From assembly GCF_014646515.1 (NCBI RefSeq), contig NZ_BMNK01000002.1:515329-579328 (forward strand): DNA of 64,000 nt, given 5' to 3'. Positions 57,005-64,000 of the stretch are shown here, piece after piece. The position numbers and the translations under genes were made by a program. The notes under the pieces were generated by a model, which did no database searches, had not been told where the DNA came from, and saw only the letters and a list, made by a program, of their open reading frames with translations. This DNA is from Nonomuraea glycinis. Lineage in GTDB: Bacteria; Actinomycetota; Actinomycetes; Streptosporangiales; Streptosporangiaceae. Position 1 is the first letter of the stretch. Every line of letters begins with the position of its first letter.

Positions 57005-57244
57005 CTACGGAGGGGCCGAGCCGGCCCTCCACTCGGGCCCGCCCGTCCGCCTCTCCTGGTCCCGGAGCTGCTTGCGCAGGTCGTCCGGGTCGTCCGCGTC
57101 GATGGTCATCGCACATCCGGCGGCGCACTGCTCGTCGTCGAGCGGATGGTGACGAGTGGCCCACCACCGCCCGGCGTCGCTCCGCCAGATGGTCCATTTG
57201 GAGTGCTCTCGGGCGATTTCGGCTAGATGCCGGTCAAAGGTCAT
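57005..57244 (-). CDS. Small protein of unknown function near a GntR regulator
   Basis: From ATG 57244 the product is 79 residues: TFDRHLAEIAREHSKWTIW starts it, followed by RSDAGRWWATRHHP, with an acidic end and a Cys-x3-Cys (CAAGC) near residue 44. GGAAGG upstream sets the start. Similar tryptophan-rich small proteins are common in Streptosporangiales and Streptomyces, often near GntR-type genes. Function is unknown. It lies 116 bp after the GntR gene in the same direction. Confidence 0.6.
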   Translation of the reverse strand: MTFDRHLAEIAREHSKWTIWRSDAGRWWATRHHPLDDEQCAAGCAMTIDADDPDDLRKQLRDQERRTGGPEWRAGSAPP

Positions 57245-57360
57245 CTGGTCAACCTTCCGAGGGGACCCTGTGCGAGGTTCCATCTCTTACGAAGGTGCGC
57301 CACTTCTCTAGAGACGTCAATTATCGAAGGGGACAGGTCCGCCTATCGCCGTGCAAAGGC

Positions 57361-58113
57361 TCAGGCGTCGAAGTCGTACTGGAGGACATACGCGGAGGCG
57401 TCCAGGACCATCTCGTTGAGCTCGATGGGCCGGCCGCCCGCGGTGTAGGCGGTGCGGTCGATGACGATGACGGGGGTGCCGCCCGGCAGGCCGAGCAGCG
57501 TGCACTCGCGGGGACCGGGCATGCGGGCGCGTACTTCCTCGGTGAAGTGGGCGGGTGGCAGGCCGAGGTCGCTCAGGCGGGCGTAGACGCCGCCAGGTCC
57601 GGTCTCGACGGCCGTGACCGCGCTGCCTTCGACCTGGTCGGCGGGGAAGTAGGAGGTGGAGAGCTGGACGGGGCGGGCGTCGACGGAGTAGCGCCGCCTG
57701 CGTACCCAGACCTCACGGCTGTCCAGCACGCCGGCGATGGCGTCGGTGGCCTGCTCGCGCACCACCTCCACCTCGTCCACGGTGAACGGGCGGCCGCGGG
57801 TGTCGGCGTCCCAGATCGAACGTCCCTGACCCCATTGGGTCCGTGCCAGGCGGCGGGAGCCGTGCCTGCGGATCGGCTTGAACAGTCGCACATAGACCCC
57901 CGAGCCCCGCTTCGGCACCGCCAGCCCCTCGTTGATCAGGACGCTGAGCGCCTGCCTGGCGGTGGCCCGTGCGACCGCGTAGTCGGCCATGAGCGTGTTC
58001 TCGCCCGGTAGCCGGTCCCCGTCGCGCAGTTCGCCGGACAGGATCCGAGAGCGGAGGCTGTCGGCGATGCGTCGATAGATGGGGGGCTCGTGGGGTACCG
58101 GGGATTCAGACAC
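57361..58113 (-). CDS. GntR-family regulator, UTRA type
   Basis: A 250-residue repressor. The winged HTH is in IYRRIADSLRSRILSGELRDGDRLPGE and ARATARQALSVLINEGL (parts given), followed by RGSGVYVR. A UTRA ligand-binding domain covers residues 85-250 and is marked by RRRYSVDARPVQLSTSYFP and the IDRTAYTAGGRPIELNE strand. UTRA members sense sugars, amino acids or fatty acids; the ligand is unknown. GTG 58113 is the start. Confidence 0.92.
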   Translation of the reverse strand: MSESPVPHEPPIYRRIADSLRSRILSGELRDGDRLPGENTLMADYAVARATARQALSVLINEGLAVPKRGSGVYVRLFKPIRRHGSRRLARTQWGQGRSIWDADTRGRPFTVDEVEVVREQATDAIAGVLDSREVWVRRRRYSVDARPVQLSTSYFPADQVEGSAVTAVETGPGGVYARLSDLGLPPAHFTEEVRARMPGPRECTLLGLPGGTPVIVIDRTAYTAGGRPIELNEMVLDASAYVLQYDFDA

Positions 58114-58264
58114 AGATGATCACCCTCTGTCACCAAGCGCGTTTGGCGTCTCCAGAGAACTTGCCCCGTCATGTCCACGATTGCACAGATGCAGAGGTTG
58201 GTCCCACGCTTCTTTTGAGAGGTGTGTGCCCGTGTGTCGAGAAGCCAGGATTTTCTGTCGACCG

Positions 58265-58807
58265 CTACCTCGCCTGCCTGCTGACCGGTATCCGTCTCGC
58301 CCACCAGCGGCGAGTAACCAACGCCGCCAGCACGGCCCCCATGGTGTTGATCAGCACGTCGTCCGCGGAGGAGAACCTGCCGAGGCGCAGGACGTACTGG
58401 AGGGTCTCCAGGACGATCGAGGCGGTGGCCGCGACGGCGGCGACGCGGGCCGCGCTCGCCCAGCGCGGGCTGCGGACAGGCAGCAGCGCGCCGAGGGCGG
58501 CGAACACCAGGAGATTGCCTCCGACCTGCACGAGGACGGTCTGCGAGGACTCGGTGGCGACCCAGCCGAGGTCCTGAGCGGGCCACAGACTGATGCCCTC
58601 CTGGCCGCTCCCCGGGGTGAGGATCATCCAGATCCAGGGGGCGGTGCCGACCACGATCCCGACGTCGGCCAGGGCCGTTCGCACCGCGGCGGGGTGGCCG
58701 CGGCGGGCCCGGTGGCGGGCGAGCAGCAAGATTGCCAGGATGCCCACAAGTGCTGCAATGACGGCAGCAATAATGACGTTTCCCCATAAATCCCACGTAC
58801 GCGTCAC
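58265..58807 (-). CDS. VanZ-like membrane protein
   Basis: A 180-residue membrane protein with four hydrophobic segments. The VanZ signature appears as QVGGNLLVFAALGALLP near residue 93 and SIVLETLQYVLRLGRFSSADDVLINTMGAVL near 133, given here in part, including the Asp-Asp and Asn. VanZ proteins affect glycopeptide resistance in some hosts, but most homologues have unknown roles. GTG 58807 is the start. Confidence 0.88.
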   Translation of the reverse strand: MTRTWDLWGNVIIAAVIAALVGILAILLLARHRARRGHPAAVRTALADVGIVVGTAPWIWMILTPGSGQEGISLWPAQDLGWVATESSQTVLVQVGGNLLVFAALGALLPVRSPRWASAARVAAVAATASIVLETLQYVLRLGRFSSADDVLINTMGAVLAALVTRRWWARRIPVSRQAR

Positions 58808-58856
58808 GGGCCCATGATTGCGGGTCCCGCACCGCTACGGGAAGCTGTCCACGCGG

Positions 58857-59555
58857 CTAGGTGGGCAGGTGCTCGGTCAGGAACGCCATCGCCACTCCCC
58901 AGGCCCGCTCGGCGGCCGCCGGATCGCGGAACATCGGCGCCTCGTTGAGGAAGGCGTGCCCGGCCTCCTCCTCGATGTGCGTACGCACGTTCGGCCTGCC
59001 CTCGGCGGCCCGCTCCACCAGGGCGACCCGCGCCCGCGAGATGTACGGGTCGCTGCCGCCGAAGACCAGCAGGAGCGGCGAGTCGATCCGTTCCGTCAGC
59101 CCGGCCGCCTCGGGCACGGCCGAGCCGTAGAACGACAGCACGGCGGCCTGCTCGATCTGCGTGGCCAGCATGAAGGCGATCGAGCCGCCCAGGCAGAACC
59201 CGAGTGAGCCCGTCCCGCCCGTGACCTCGGTGAGCCCACGCAGGTGGGCCATGGCGAGCGCGCAGTCGGCCACTCCCTGCGGGAGGTCGAAGCCGGTGGC
59301 CAGCTCCAGCGAGGCGGCCAGCCCCGCCTCGTCGGGCTCGGCCTGCCAGCCCGGCCGCAGCCGCCAGAACAGGTCCGGCGCGGCCACGACGTAGCCGTCC
59401 CCCGCGAGCCGCTCGGCGACCCTCCTGAGCTGCGGGCCCACGCCGAAGAGCTCTTGGATGAGCAGGATCCCGGGGCCACGGCCGGCCTCCGGCAGCCAGA
59501 GGTGGACGTCGAAGGAGCCGTCATGTGCCGTGACTTCGTCGATACGAGTGCGCAT
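58857..59555 (-). CDS. Dienelactone hydrolase family protein
   Basis: A 232-residue alpha/beta hydrolase. The nucleophile Cys lies in LGFCLGGSIAF near residue 117, the Asp in FGGSDPYIS near 168 and the His in EEAGHAFLNEA near 200, the Cys-Asp-His triad of dienelactone hydrolases. ATG 59555 is chosen; ATG 59567 is a possible start four codons earlier. No aromatic ring-cleavage genes are next to it, so the true substrate is unknown. Confidence 0.9.
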   Translation of the reverse strand: MRTRIDEVTAHDGSFDVHLWLPEAGRGPGILLIQELFGVGPQLRRVAERLAGDGYVVAAPDLFWRLRPGWQAEPDEAGLAASLELATGFDLPQGVADCALAMAHLRGLTEVTGGTGSLGFCLGGSIAFMLATQIEQAAVLSFYGSAVPEAAGLTERIDSPLLLVFGGSDPYISRARVALVERAAEGRPNVRTHIEEEAGHAFLNEAPMFRDPAAAERAWGVAMAFLTEHLPT

Positions 59556-59707
59556 GCTGTCAAGCATGGCGAACGGGGGCCGGGTCGCGCGGCAGCGGCC
59601 TGGCGCGGCGCGCAGGTCGCCGGTCGCCGGTCGCCCGTCGCCGAGGGAGCGAAGGGTGCAATTCATCCCTGGAACTACCAAAATGGTGCGAAGACGCCAC
59701 TGAAGGA

Positions 59708-60913
59708 GTGACTCAGGTGCTGGATCGCGACCGCTGCATCGCCCTGGACGCCGAAGACCCGTTGCGGGACTTCAGGCACGAGTTCACCATGACCGAAGGC
59801 GTCATCTACCTGGTCGGCAACTCGCTCGGCGCGCTGCCGAGGCGGACTCCCGAGCGGGTGCGGCAGGCGGTGGAGGAGGAGTGGGGCGGCCGGCTCGTCG
59901 GCGGCTGGAACACCGCCGGCTGGTACGACCTGCCGCTGACCGTGGGGGACCGGATCGCGCCCCTCATCGGCGTGGGCCCCGGCCAGGTCGTCGCGGGCAA
60001 CTCCACCTCCATCGCGATCCACCAGGCGGTGGCGGCGGCGCTCAAGCTGCGCCCCGGCCGGCGGGTGATCGTCTCCGACGTGCGGAACTTCCCGACCGAC
60101 CACTACATGGTCCAGGGGCTCGCCGGTGCGCTCGGCGGCTACGAGATCCGCGACTTCGCCGAGGGCAGGTTCGACGACGCGGCCGTGGTGCTGCTGTCGG
60201 AGGTCGACTACCGCACCAGCGAGCGGCACGACGTGGCCGAGGTGACCGCCCGGGTGCAGGCGGCGGGGGCGCTGATGATCTGGGACGTGTGCCACAGCGT
60301 CGGCGCGCTCCAGGTGGACGTCTCGGCCGCTGACTTCGCGGTGGGATGTACGTACAAGTATCTGAACGCGGGACCGGGGGCGCCGGCCTTCCTCTACGTC
60401 AACCCGCGCCATCACGCCGACGCGCGGAACGACCTGTCCGGCTGGCACTCGCACGCCGAGCCGTTCGCGTTCGAGGCCGACTACCGGCCCGCCGAGGGGA
60501 TCAGGCGGTTCGCGGTGAGCACGCCGCACGTGCTGTCGTTCGCGGCGCTGCAGGCGGCGCTCGACGTGTGGGAGCGGGTGCCGCTCGACCTGCTGCGCGC
60601 CAAGAGCGTGGCGCTGGGCTCGCTCCTCGTCGACCTGGTCGGCGACGCGCTGGAGCTCGCCTCGCCCGCCGACGCGGAGCGGCGCGGCAGCCACGTCAGC
60701 TTCCGGCACCCCGACGGCTATCCGGTGATGCGGGCGCTGATCGACCGGGGCGTGCACGGCGACTTCCGCGCCCCCGACATCCTGCGCTTCGGGCTCGCCC
60801 CGCTCTACACCCGCTACGTGGACGTGTACGACGCCGCCGGCACGCTGCTGGAGGTGCTGGACAAGGAGCACTGGCGGGACGAGAAGTACACCCAGCGACT
60901 GGCGGTCACCTGA
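59708..60913 (+). CDS. kynU: Kynureninase
   Basis: PLP enzyme that converts kynurenine to anthranilate and alanine. The 401-residue protein has YLVGNSLGALPRRTPE near residue 33, SEVDYRTSERHD near 165, the cofactor Asp in IWDVCHSVGALQVDV near 195, and the PLP lysine in GCTYKYLNAGPGAPAF near 218. GTG 59708 has AAGGAG upstream. Tryptophan dioxygenase and formamidase genes are not in the window. Its last codons are repeated in tandem after the stop. Confidence 0.95.
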   Translation: MTQVLDRDRCIALDAEDPLRDFRHEFTMTEGVIYLVGNSLGALPRRTPERVRQAVEEEWGGRLVGGWNTAGWYDLPLTVGDRIAPLIGVGPGQVVAGNSTSIAIHQAVAAALKLRPGRRVIVSDVRNFPTDHYMVQGLAGALGGYEIRDFAEGRFDDAAVVLLSEVDYRTSERHDVAEVTARVQAAGALMIWDVCHSVGALQVDVSAADFAVGCTYKYLNAGPGAPAFLYVNPRHHADARNDLSGWHSHAEPFAFEADYRPAEGIRRFAVSTPHVLSFAALQAALDVWERVPLDLLRAKSVALGSLLVDLVGDALELASPADAERRGSHVSFRHPDGYPVMRALIDRGVHGDFRAPDILRFGLAPLYTRYVDVYDAAGTLLEVLDKEHWRDEKYTQRLAVT

Positions 60914-60982
60914 GCACATGAGGTGGCTCGCGGTCACCTGAGCACGTGAGGTGGCTCGCGGTCACCTGAGCGCATGAGGCAC
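60899..60982. repeat. Three-copy 28-bp tandem repeat at the kynU 3' end
   Basis: Units at 60899-60926, 60927-60954 and 60955-60982 share GCGGTCACCTGAGCRCRTGAGG. The first contains the real last codons and TGA of kynU. Unlike the convergent cases, the next gene runs in the same direction. Confidence 0.85.
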
Positions 60983-61124
60983 ACCCGGCGGCCGGCGGTC
61001 ACCGGCGCCAGGTACCCTTTGACAGTGCCCACAAGGCACCTTCACTGTTCGCCCGCGTCACCGTGCGGCCTGCGCACGAGCGGGTTCGGCGGGAGCGCGC
61101 GCTCGGCTCTGGGAGACCCCCGCC

Positions 61125-61730
61125 ATGCTGCTGACCTTCGTGGTCACCACCCTCGTGATGATCATGATTCCCGGCCCCGACGCGGCCCTGATCATGCGTA
61201 GTTCCCTCGCCCACGGCCGGATGGCCGGACTGCTGACCATGCTCGGCGGCCTGCTCGGCCTGTCCGTGCACGCCGCGGCCGCCGCGATCGGCCTGTCGGC
61301 CCTGCTGGTGGCCTCGCCCGCCGCGTTCACCGTCGTCCGCGCGCTCGGCGTCTGCTATCTGCTCTGGCTGGGCGTACACGCCCTGCTGGCCGGGCCCGCC
61401 AAGGCCGACCGGCCGCCCGTGGCGGCGCCGGGCGGCTCCGCGCTCGGGCACGTGCGCAGGGGACTGCTGTCCAACCTGCTCAACCCCAAGGTCCTGCTGC
61501 TGTTCGTGACGTGGCTGCCGCAGTTTCTGCCGGCGCACGGCGACGCCCTGGGCAGCGCGCTGCTGCTGTCGGCCATCGTCGCCCTGCTGTACGCGCTCTG
61601 GTTCAGCCTCTACAACCTGATCGTGGACCGGGCGGGCACGCTGCTGCGCACCCCGCGTATCCGCGCCAGGATCGAGCGCGTCACCGGCGTGCTGCTGGTC
61701 GGCTTCGCGCTACGGCTGGCCGTCCAATAG
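61125..61730 (+). CDS. LysE/RhtB-family amino-acid exporter
   Basis: A 201-residue transporter with about six membrane helices. The family signature is visible in MIMIPGPDAALIMRSSLAHGRMAG at the start (given here in part) and in GLLSNLLNPKVLLLFVTWLPQF near residue 115. Such proteins export amino acids or homoserine lactones. Its substrate is unknown, and proximity to kynU might hint at aromatic metabolites, but this is weak. It overlaps the convergent YjbR gene by 21 bp. Confidence 0.93.
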   Translation: MLLTFVVTTLVMIMIPGPDAALIMRSSLAHGRMAGLLTMLGGLLGLSVHAAAAAIGLSALLVASPAAFTVVRALGVCYLLWLGVHALLAGPAKADRPPVAAPGGSALGHVRRGLLSNLLNPKVLLLFVTWLPQFLPAHGDALGSALLLSAIVALLYALWFSLYNLIVDRAGTLLRTPRIRARIERVTGVLLVGFALRLAVQ

Positions 61731-62084
61731 CTTGATCGCCCGTTTCGGGGCGATAGCCCGGTAGCTCTCCTCCACCCAGTCGAGCAGCACTTCGGTCTCC
61801 GGCAGCTCGGCCAGGAACGGCACGGTCACCCAGCCGGCCTTGCCGAGCCCGTAGCCGCTCGGCGCCGCCCCCTCGACCGTCAGCGCGTGGCCGTGCGTCT
61901 GCGACAGGAGCTTCACCCCGAAGGTCGGGTCCCACTTGTCGGTCTGCTCGTCGATGCCGAGAAACAGGAAGACCTTCTTGTTGACCTTGATGACCGTCTC
62001 ACCCCACGGGTGGTCCTCGTGGGTCTCGGGCAGCCCGAGCGCGAACGCGCGGAGCTCTTCGCGTACGTCGTGCCAGTCACTCAT
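61710..62084 (-). CDS. MmcQ/YjbR-family protein
   Basis: A 124-residue protein of the MmcQ/YjbR fold, a double-wing DNA-binding-like domain. LRAFALGLPETHEDHPWGETVIKVNKKVFLFLG opens it, shown here in part as LPETHEDHPWGE, and SGYGLGKAGWVTV follows. The molecular function is uncertain; some members bind DNA. ATG 62084 is clear. Only nine bases separate it from the upstream DUF2293 gene, so they may be one transcript. Confidence 0.9.
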   Translation of the reverse strand: MSDWHDVREELRAFALGLPETHEDHPWGETVIKVNKKVFLFLGIDEQTDKWDPTFGVKLLSQTHGHALTVEGAAPSGYGLGKAGWVTVPFLAELPETEVLLDWVEESYRAIAPKRAIKLLDGQP

Positions 62085-62093
62085 GCCAGGACG

Positions 62094-63128
62094 CTACCGC
62101 CACTCGGCCAGCTTGCGGTCGATCGCGTCCCTGATCCGCTCGCGCGCTTCCGTCCGGGGCACGCCCGCCATGAGCAGCCGGTCGTAGTCGGTGTCGAGGT
62201 GCCTGACGGAGGCGACCACCGCCAGCGTGATCGCGTTCTCGTCGAGCGCCCTGGCGGCGGCCGTGCGGCCCACCCGGCCGCTGCCGCGCAGCCCGGCGTG
62301 CTCGGCGATCTCCTGGGCCCGCTCCGGCGGGCAGCCGGGGAACAGCCGGGCGATCCGCGCCGCCATCGTCGCCTGGTATTCGACGTCCTGCTCGGCCCGG
62401 CGCACCGTGTCGCGCTCACGGCGGCGCAGCCGCGCGTCCTCGTCGGCCAGGCAGCGCTCCTCGGCCCGGATCAGGGCCGCCTCCTCCACCAGCAGGCCGT
62501 GCCGCTGATAGACCTTGCGCCGCCGGTTGTAGCGCACCACCACCGCCGCCAGGCCGCTCTCCTGCTTGGCCCGGCGGCTCAGCGCCGCGTTGCCCGCCGG
62601 CAGGAACACCAGATGGTCCAGATCCGCGCAGGTCAGGCAGTACGCGTCGGCATCCTCCATGATCAGGAAGGGGCCGGTGTCGGCGCAGGAGGCACACGCC
62701 CAGGTCTCCAGCGGGGCCACGACCACCAGGTCCGGCGCCTTGCTCTGCCGCTCCACCAGCCGCTTGGCCCGCGCCTCGCTCAGCTCGGGAGACAGCCAGT
62801 GCACCTGAAACGCCTCCTGCTCGGGCCGCGTCGTGAAGCGCAGCGGGCTGCGATCCCGGCTGCCGGACACGTACGGCGTCGGCACCGGACGCAGGCCCTT
62901 GGCCCGCGCCCAGTCCCGCAGCAGCGCGGCCGTCGTCACCAGGCGGTCCTCGTCGACCGCCGCGAGCTCGGCGAGCGTGGCGGCGCGGCCCTGGCGCCAG
63001 AGGTCGACATGGCGCGAACGCAGCCAGCGCAGGCCCGTCACCACATCGATGAACGTCACGTACTTGTGGTCGGTCAGCGCGATCTCGGCTGCCTCGGCGA
63101 CCCTGCGGGCGAGGTTCGGCTTGCTCAC
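62094..63128 (-). CDS. DUF2293-domain protein
   Basis: A 344-residue protein. A possible zinc ribbon lies near residue 150 with Cys pairs in WACASCADTG and YCLTCAD. The C-terminal DUF2293 domain includes TMAARIARLFPGCPPERAQEIAEHAGLRGSGRVGRTAAAR, given here in part. GTG 63128 is chosen because GAGGGG sits just upstream, and longer in-frame starts lie in an antisense region. Function is unknown. Confidence 0.8.
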   Translation of the reverse strand: MSKPNLARRVAEAAEIALTDHKYVTFIDVVTGLRWLRSRHVDLWRQGRAATLAELAAVDEDRLVTTAALLRDWARAKGLRPVPTPYVSGSRDRSPLRFTTRPEQEAFQVHWLSPELSEARAKRLVERQSKAPDLVVVAPLETWACASCADTGPFLIMEDADAYCLTCADLDHLVFLPAGNAALSRRAKQESGLAAVVVRYNRRRKVYQRHGLLVEEAALIRAEERCLADEDARLRRRERDTVRRAEQDVEYQATMAARIARLFPGCPPERAQEIAEHAGLRGSGRVGRTAAARALDENAITLAVVASVRHLDTDYDRLLMAGVPRTEARERIRDAIDRKLAEWR

Positions 63129-63225
63129 GCCCCTCAGTGTGCCGCCCCTTTGTCGGCCGGTGGGCATCCCTTGTGCCGATCGCGGCAAGGAAGCGTGCGT
63201 CGTGGTTCTGCTTCCGGGGGGATTC

Positions 63226-64000
63226 GTGCGCCTGCTCTGGCCTGCCGTACTCGTGCTCGTCACGTCCTGCGGAGTGACGGAGGGCGGGACGATGCCCCTG
63301 GTGACCGGCACGTTCGGCACCAGGCCGGTCGTCTCCGTCCCCCGTGGCGCACCCGGGCGCATGCCCAGGATGGCGGTGCTCAGCGTCGGGAGCGGACGCC
63401 GCACCATGCCCGGCGACGTGGTGCTGGCCGACGTCGAGATCCTCAAGTGGACGGACAACAGCCCCCAGCTGAGCACCTACGACGCCAACCAGCCCATCAC
63501 GGTCGTCTTCGACGGACGGCACGTCCAGGAAACCTGGCACCAGGCTCTCATCGGGCAGCCGGCGGGCAGCCGGGTGCTGCTGGTCGGCCCCGCCGCGCAG
63601 GTGCTCGGGCCCGGCATGGAGCTCGCCGAGGTGGGGGCGGCGGAGCCGCTGGTGGTCGTCCTCGACATCCTCGGCGGCTACCCGCCGGACGCCCGCCTGG
63701 TCGGCCGGCCGCTGCCCGTCGTGCCCGCCGACCTGACGCCCATGACCCCGCCCCGCACCCTGATCGACGGTTCGGGCGCCGAGGTGCGGGCCGGGGCCAA
63801 GGTCATCGTGCAGTACGTGGCGGCCGCGTGGCCCTCACGCGCGGCGGTGGACTCCTCCTACCGCCGGGGTGGCCCGAGCGCCTTCAGGCTCGTGCCGGGG
63901 GCCGTGCCGCCCGGCTGGGTGACCGGGCTGGAGGGCCGGCGTGTGGGGGCCCGCGTCACCGTCGGCTCGCCCACCAGCGGGTACCCGGACGCTGTGGGCG
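63226..64000 (+). CDS. FKBP-type peptidyl-prolyl isomerase lipoprotein (5' part)
   Basis: An open frame runs from GTG 63226 past the window edge with no stop. The N-terminus is a lipoprotein signal: LLWPAVLVLVTSC with the lipobox Cys near residue 15. Two FKBP-like domains follow, the first around residues 70-140 (ITVVFDGRHVQETWHQALIGQPAGSRVLLV) and a second starting near 190 (VIVQYVAAAWPSRAAVDSSY), both given here in part. CGGGGGGA is the ribosome-binding site. Such proteins help fold secreted proteins. The 3' end lies outside the window. Confidence 0.82.
   Translation, partial: MRLLWPAVLVLVTSCGVTEGGTMPLVTGTFGTRPVVSVPRGAPGRMPRMAVLSVGSGRRTMPGDVVLADVEILKWTDNSPQLSTYDANQPITVVFDGRHVQETWHQALIGQPAGSRVLLVGPAAQVLGPGMELAEVGAAEPLVVVLDILGGYPPDARLVGRPLPVVPADLTPMTPPRTLIDGSGAEVRAGAKVIVQYVAAAWPSRAAVDSSYRRGGPSAFRLVPGAVPPGWVTGLEGRRVGARVTVGSPTSGYPDAVG

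Overview
The window is a high-G+C chromosomal segment from an actinomycete. Coding frames are strongly GC-biased at third positions, GTG and TTG starts are common, and stop/start overlaps (ATGA, GTGA, TTGA) are frequent. The gene order tilS-hpt-ftsH-folE-folP-folB-folK ... panC-nadB-nadC-coaX-lysS ... lsr2-clpC ... mutY-disA-radA resembles the central conserved chromosome of Streptomyces and relatives (recalled, not searched). Family content suggests a Streptosporangiales-type genome such as Nonomuraea; that assignment is inference. No rRNA, tRNA, CRISPR array, prophage or insertion sequence was recognised.

Layout. 1-6.3 kb: end of tilS, hpt, ftsH, then a tightly coupled folate operon (folE, folP, a SnoaL-like gene, folB, folK, DUF3180). 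6.3-9.0 kb, minus strand: MazF-type toxin/antitoxin pair, and an acyltransferase coupled to an orphan NuoD. 9.2-13.8 kb: a DoxX protein, a cysteine desulfurase-like gene under a SAM-IV riboswitch, a leaderless P450 and a MidA-like methyltransferase. 14.2-21.6 kb: cofactor operon (DUF2520, panC, an in-frame nadB-nadC fusion, coaX), lysS and a small HTH gene. 21.6-30.1 kb: NlpC/P60 hydrolase under a c-di-AMP riboswitch, ArgA-type acetyltransferase, two RDD membrane proteins (one with a long Tyr-Gly-Gln low-complexity region), a tiny membrane protein, lsr2, a 1-kb regulatory gap with a parS-like site, and clpC. 30.4-40.0 kb: EboE-like TIM barrel, MarR/cupin pair, mutY, SDR/AraC pair, disA and radA. 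40-64 kb is less conserved: M28 membrane peptidase, MerR/thioredoxin, methyltransferases, a TIM-barrel isomerase, TetR, an EtfD-like Fe-S oxidoreductase, a glycosyltransferase pair, CsoR-like regulator, gamma-carbonic anhydrase, DivIVA-like protein, GntR, VanZ, dienelactone hydrolase, kynureninase, LysE, and a truncated FKBP lipoprotein at the right edge.

How it fits together. Several genes build cofactors: tetrahydrofolate, pantothenate/CoA and NAD. Two riboswitches link gene expression to small molecules. The SAM-IV element senses SAM and sits before a sulfur-handling enzyme. The ydaO-type element senses c-di-AMP and sits before a cell-wall hydrolase, while the c-di-AMP synthase gene disA lies about 14 kb away. 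lsr2, clpC and the parS-like site add nucleoid and proteostasis functions.

The most unusual pattern seen is a set of short tandem arrays (units of about 28-48 bp) at gene 3' junctions. At four convergent junctions the repeat unit contains or resembles the stop-codon ends of both flanking genes. Two further clear arrays and one weak one follow single gene ends.
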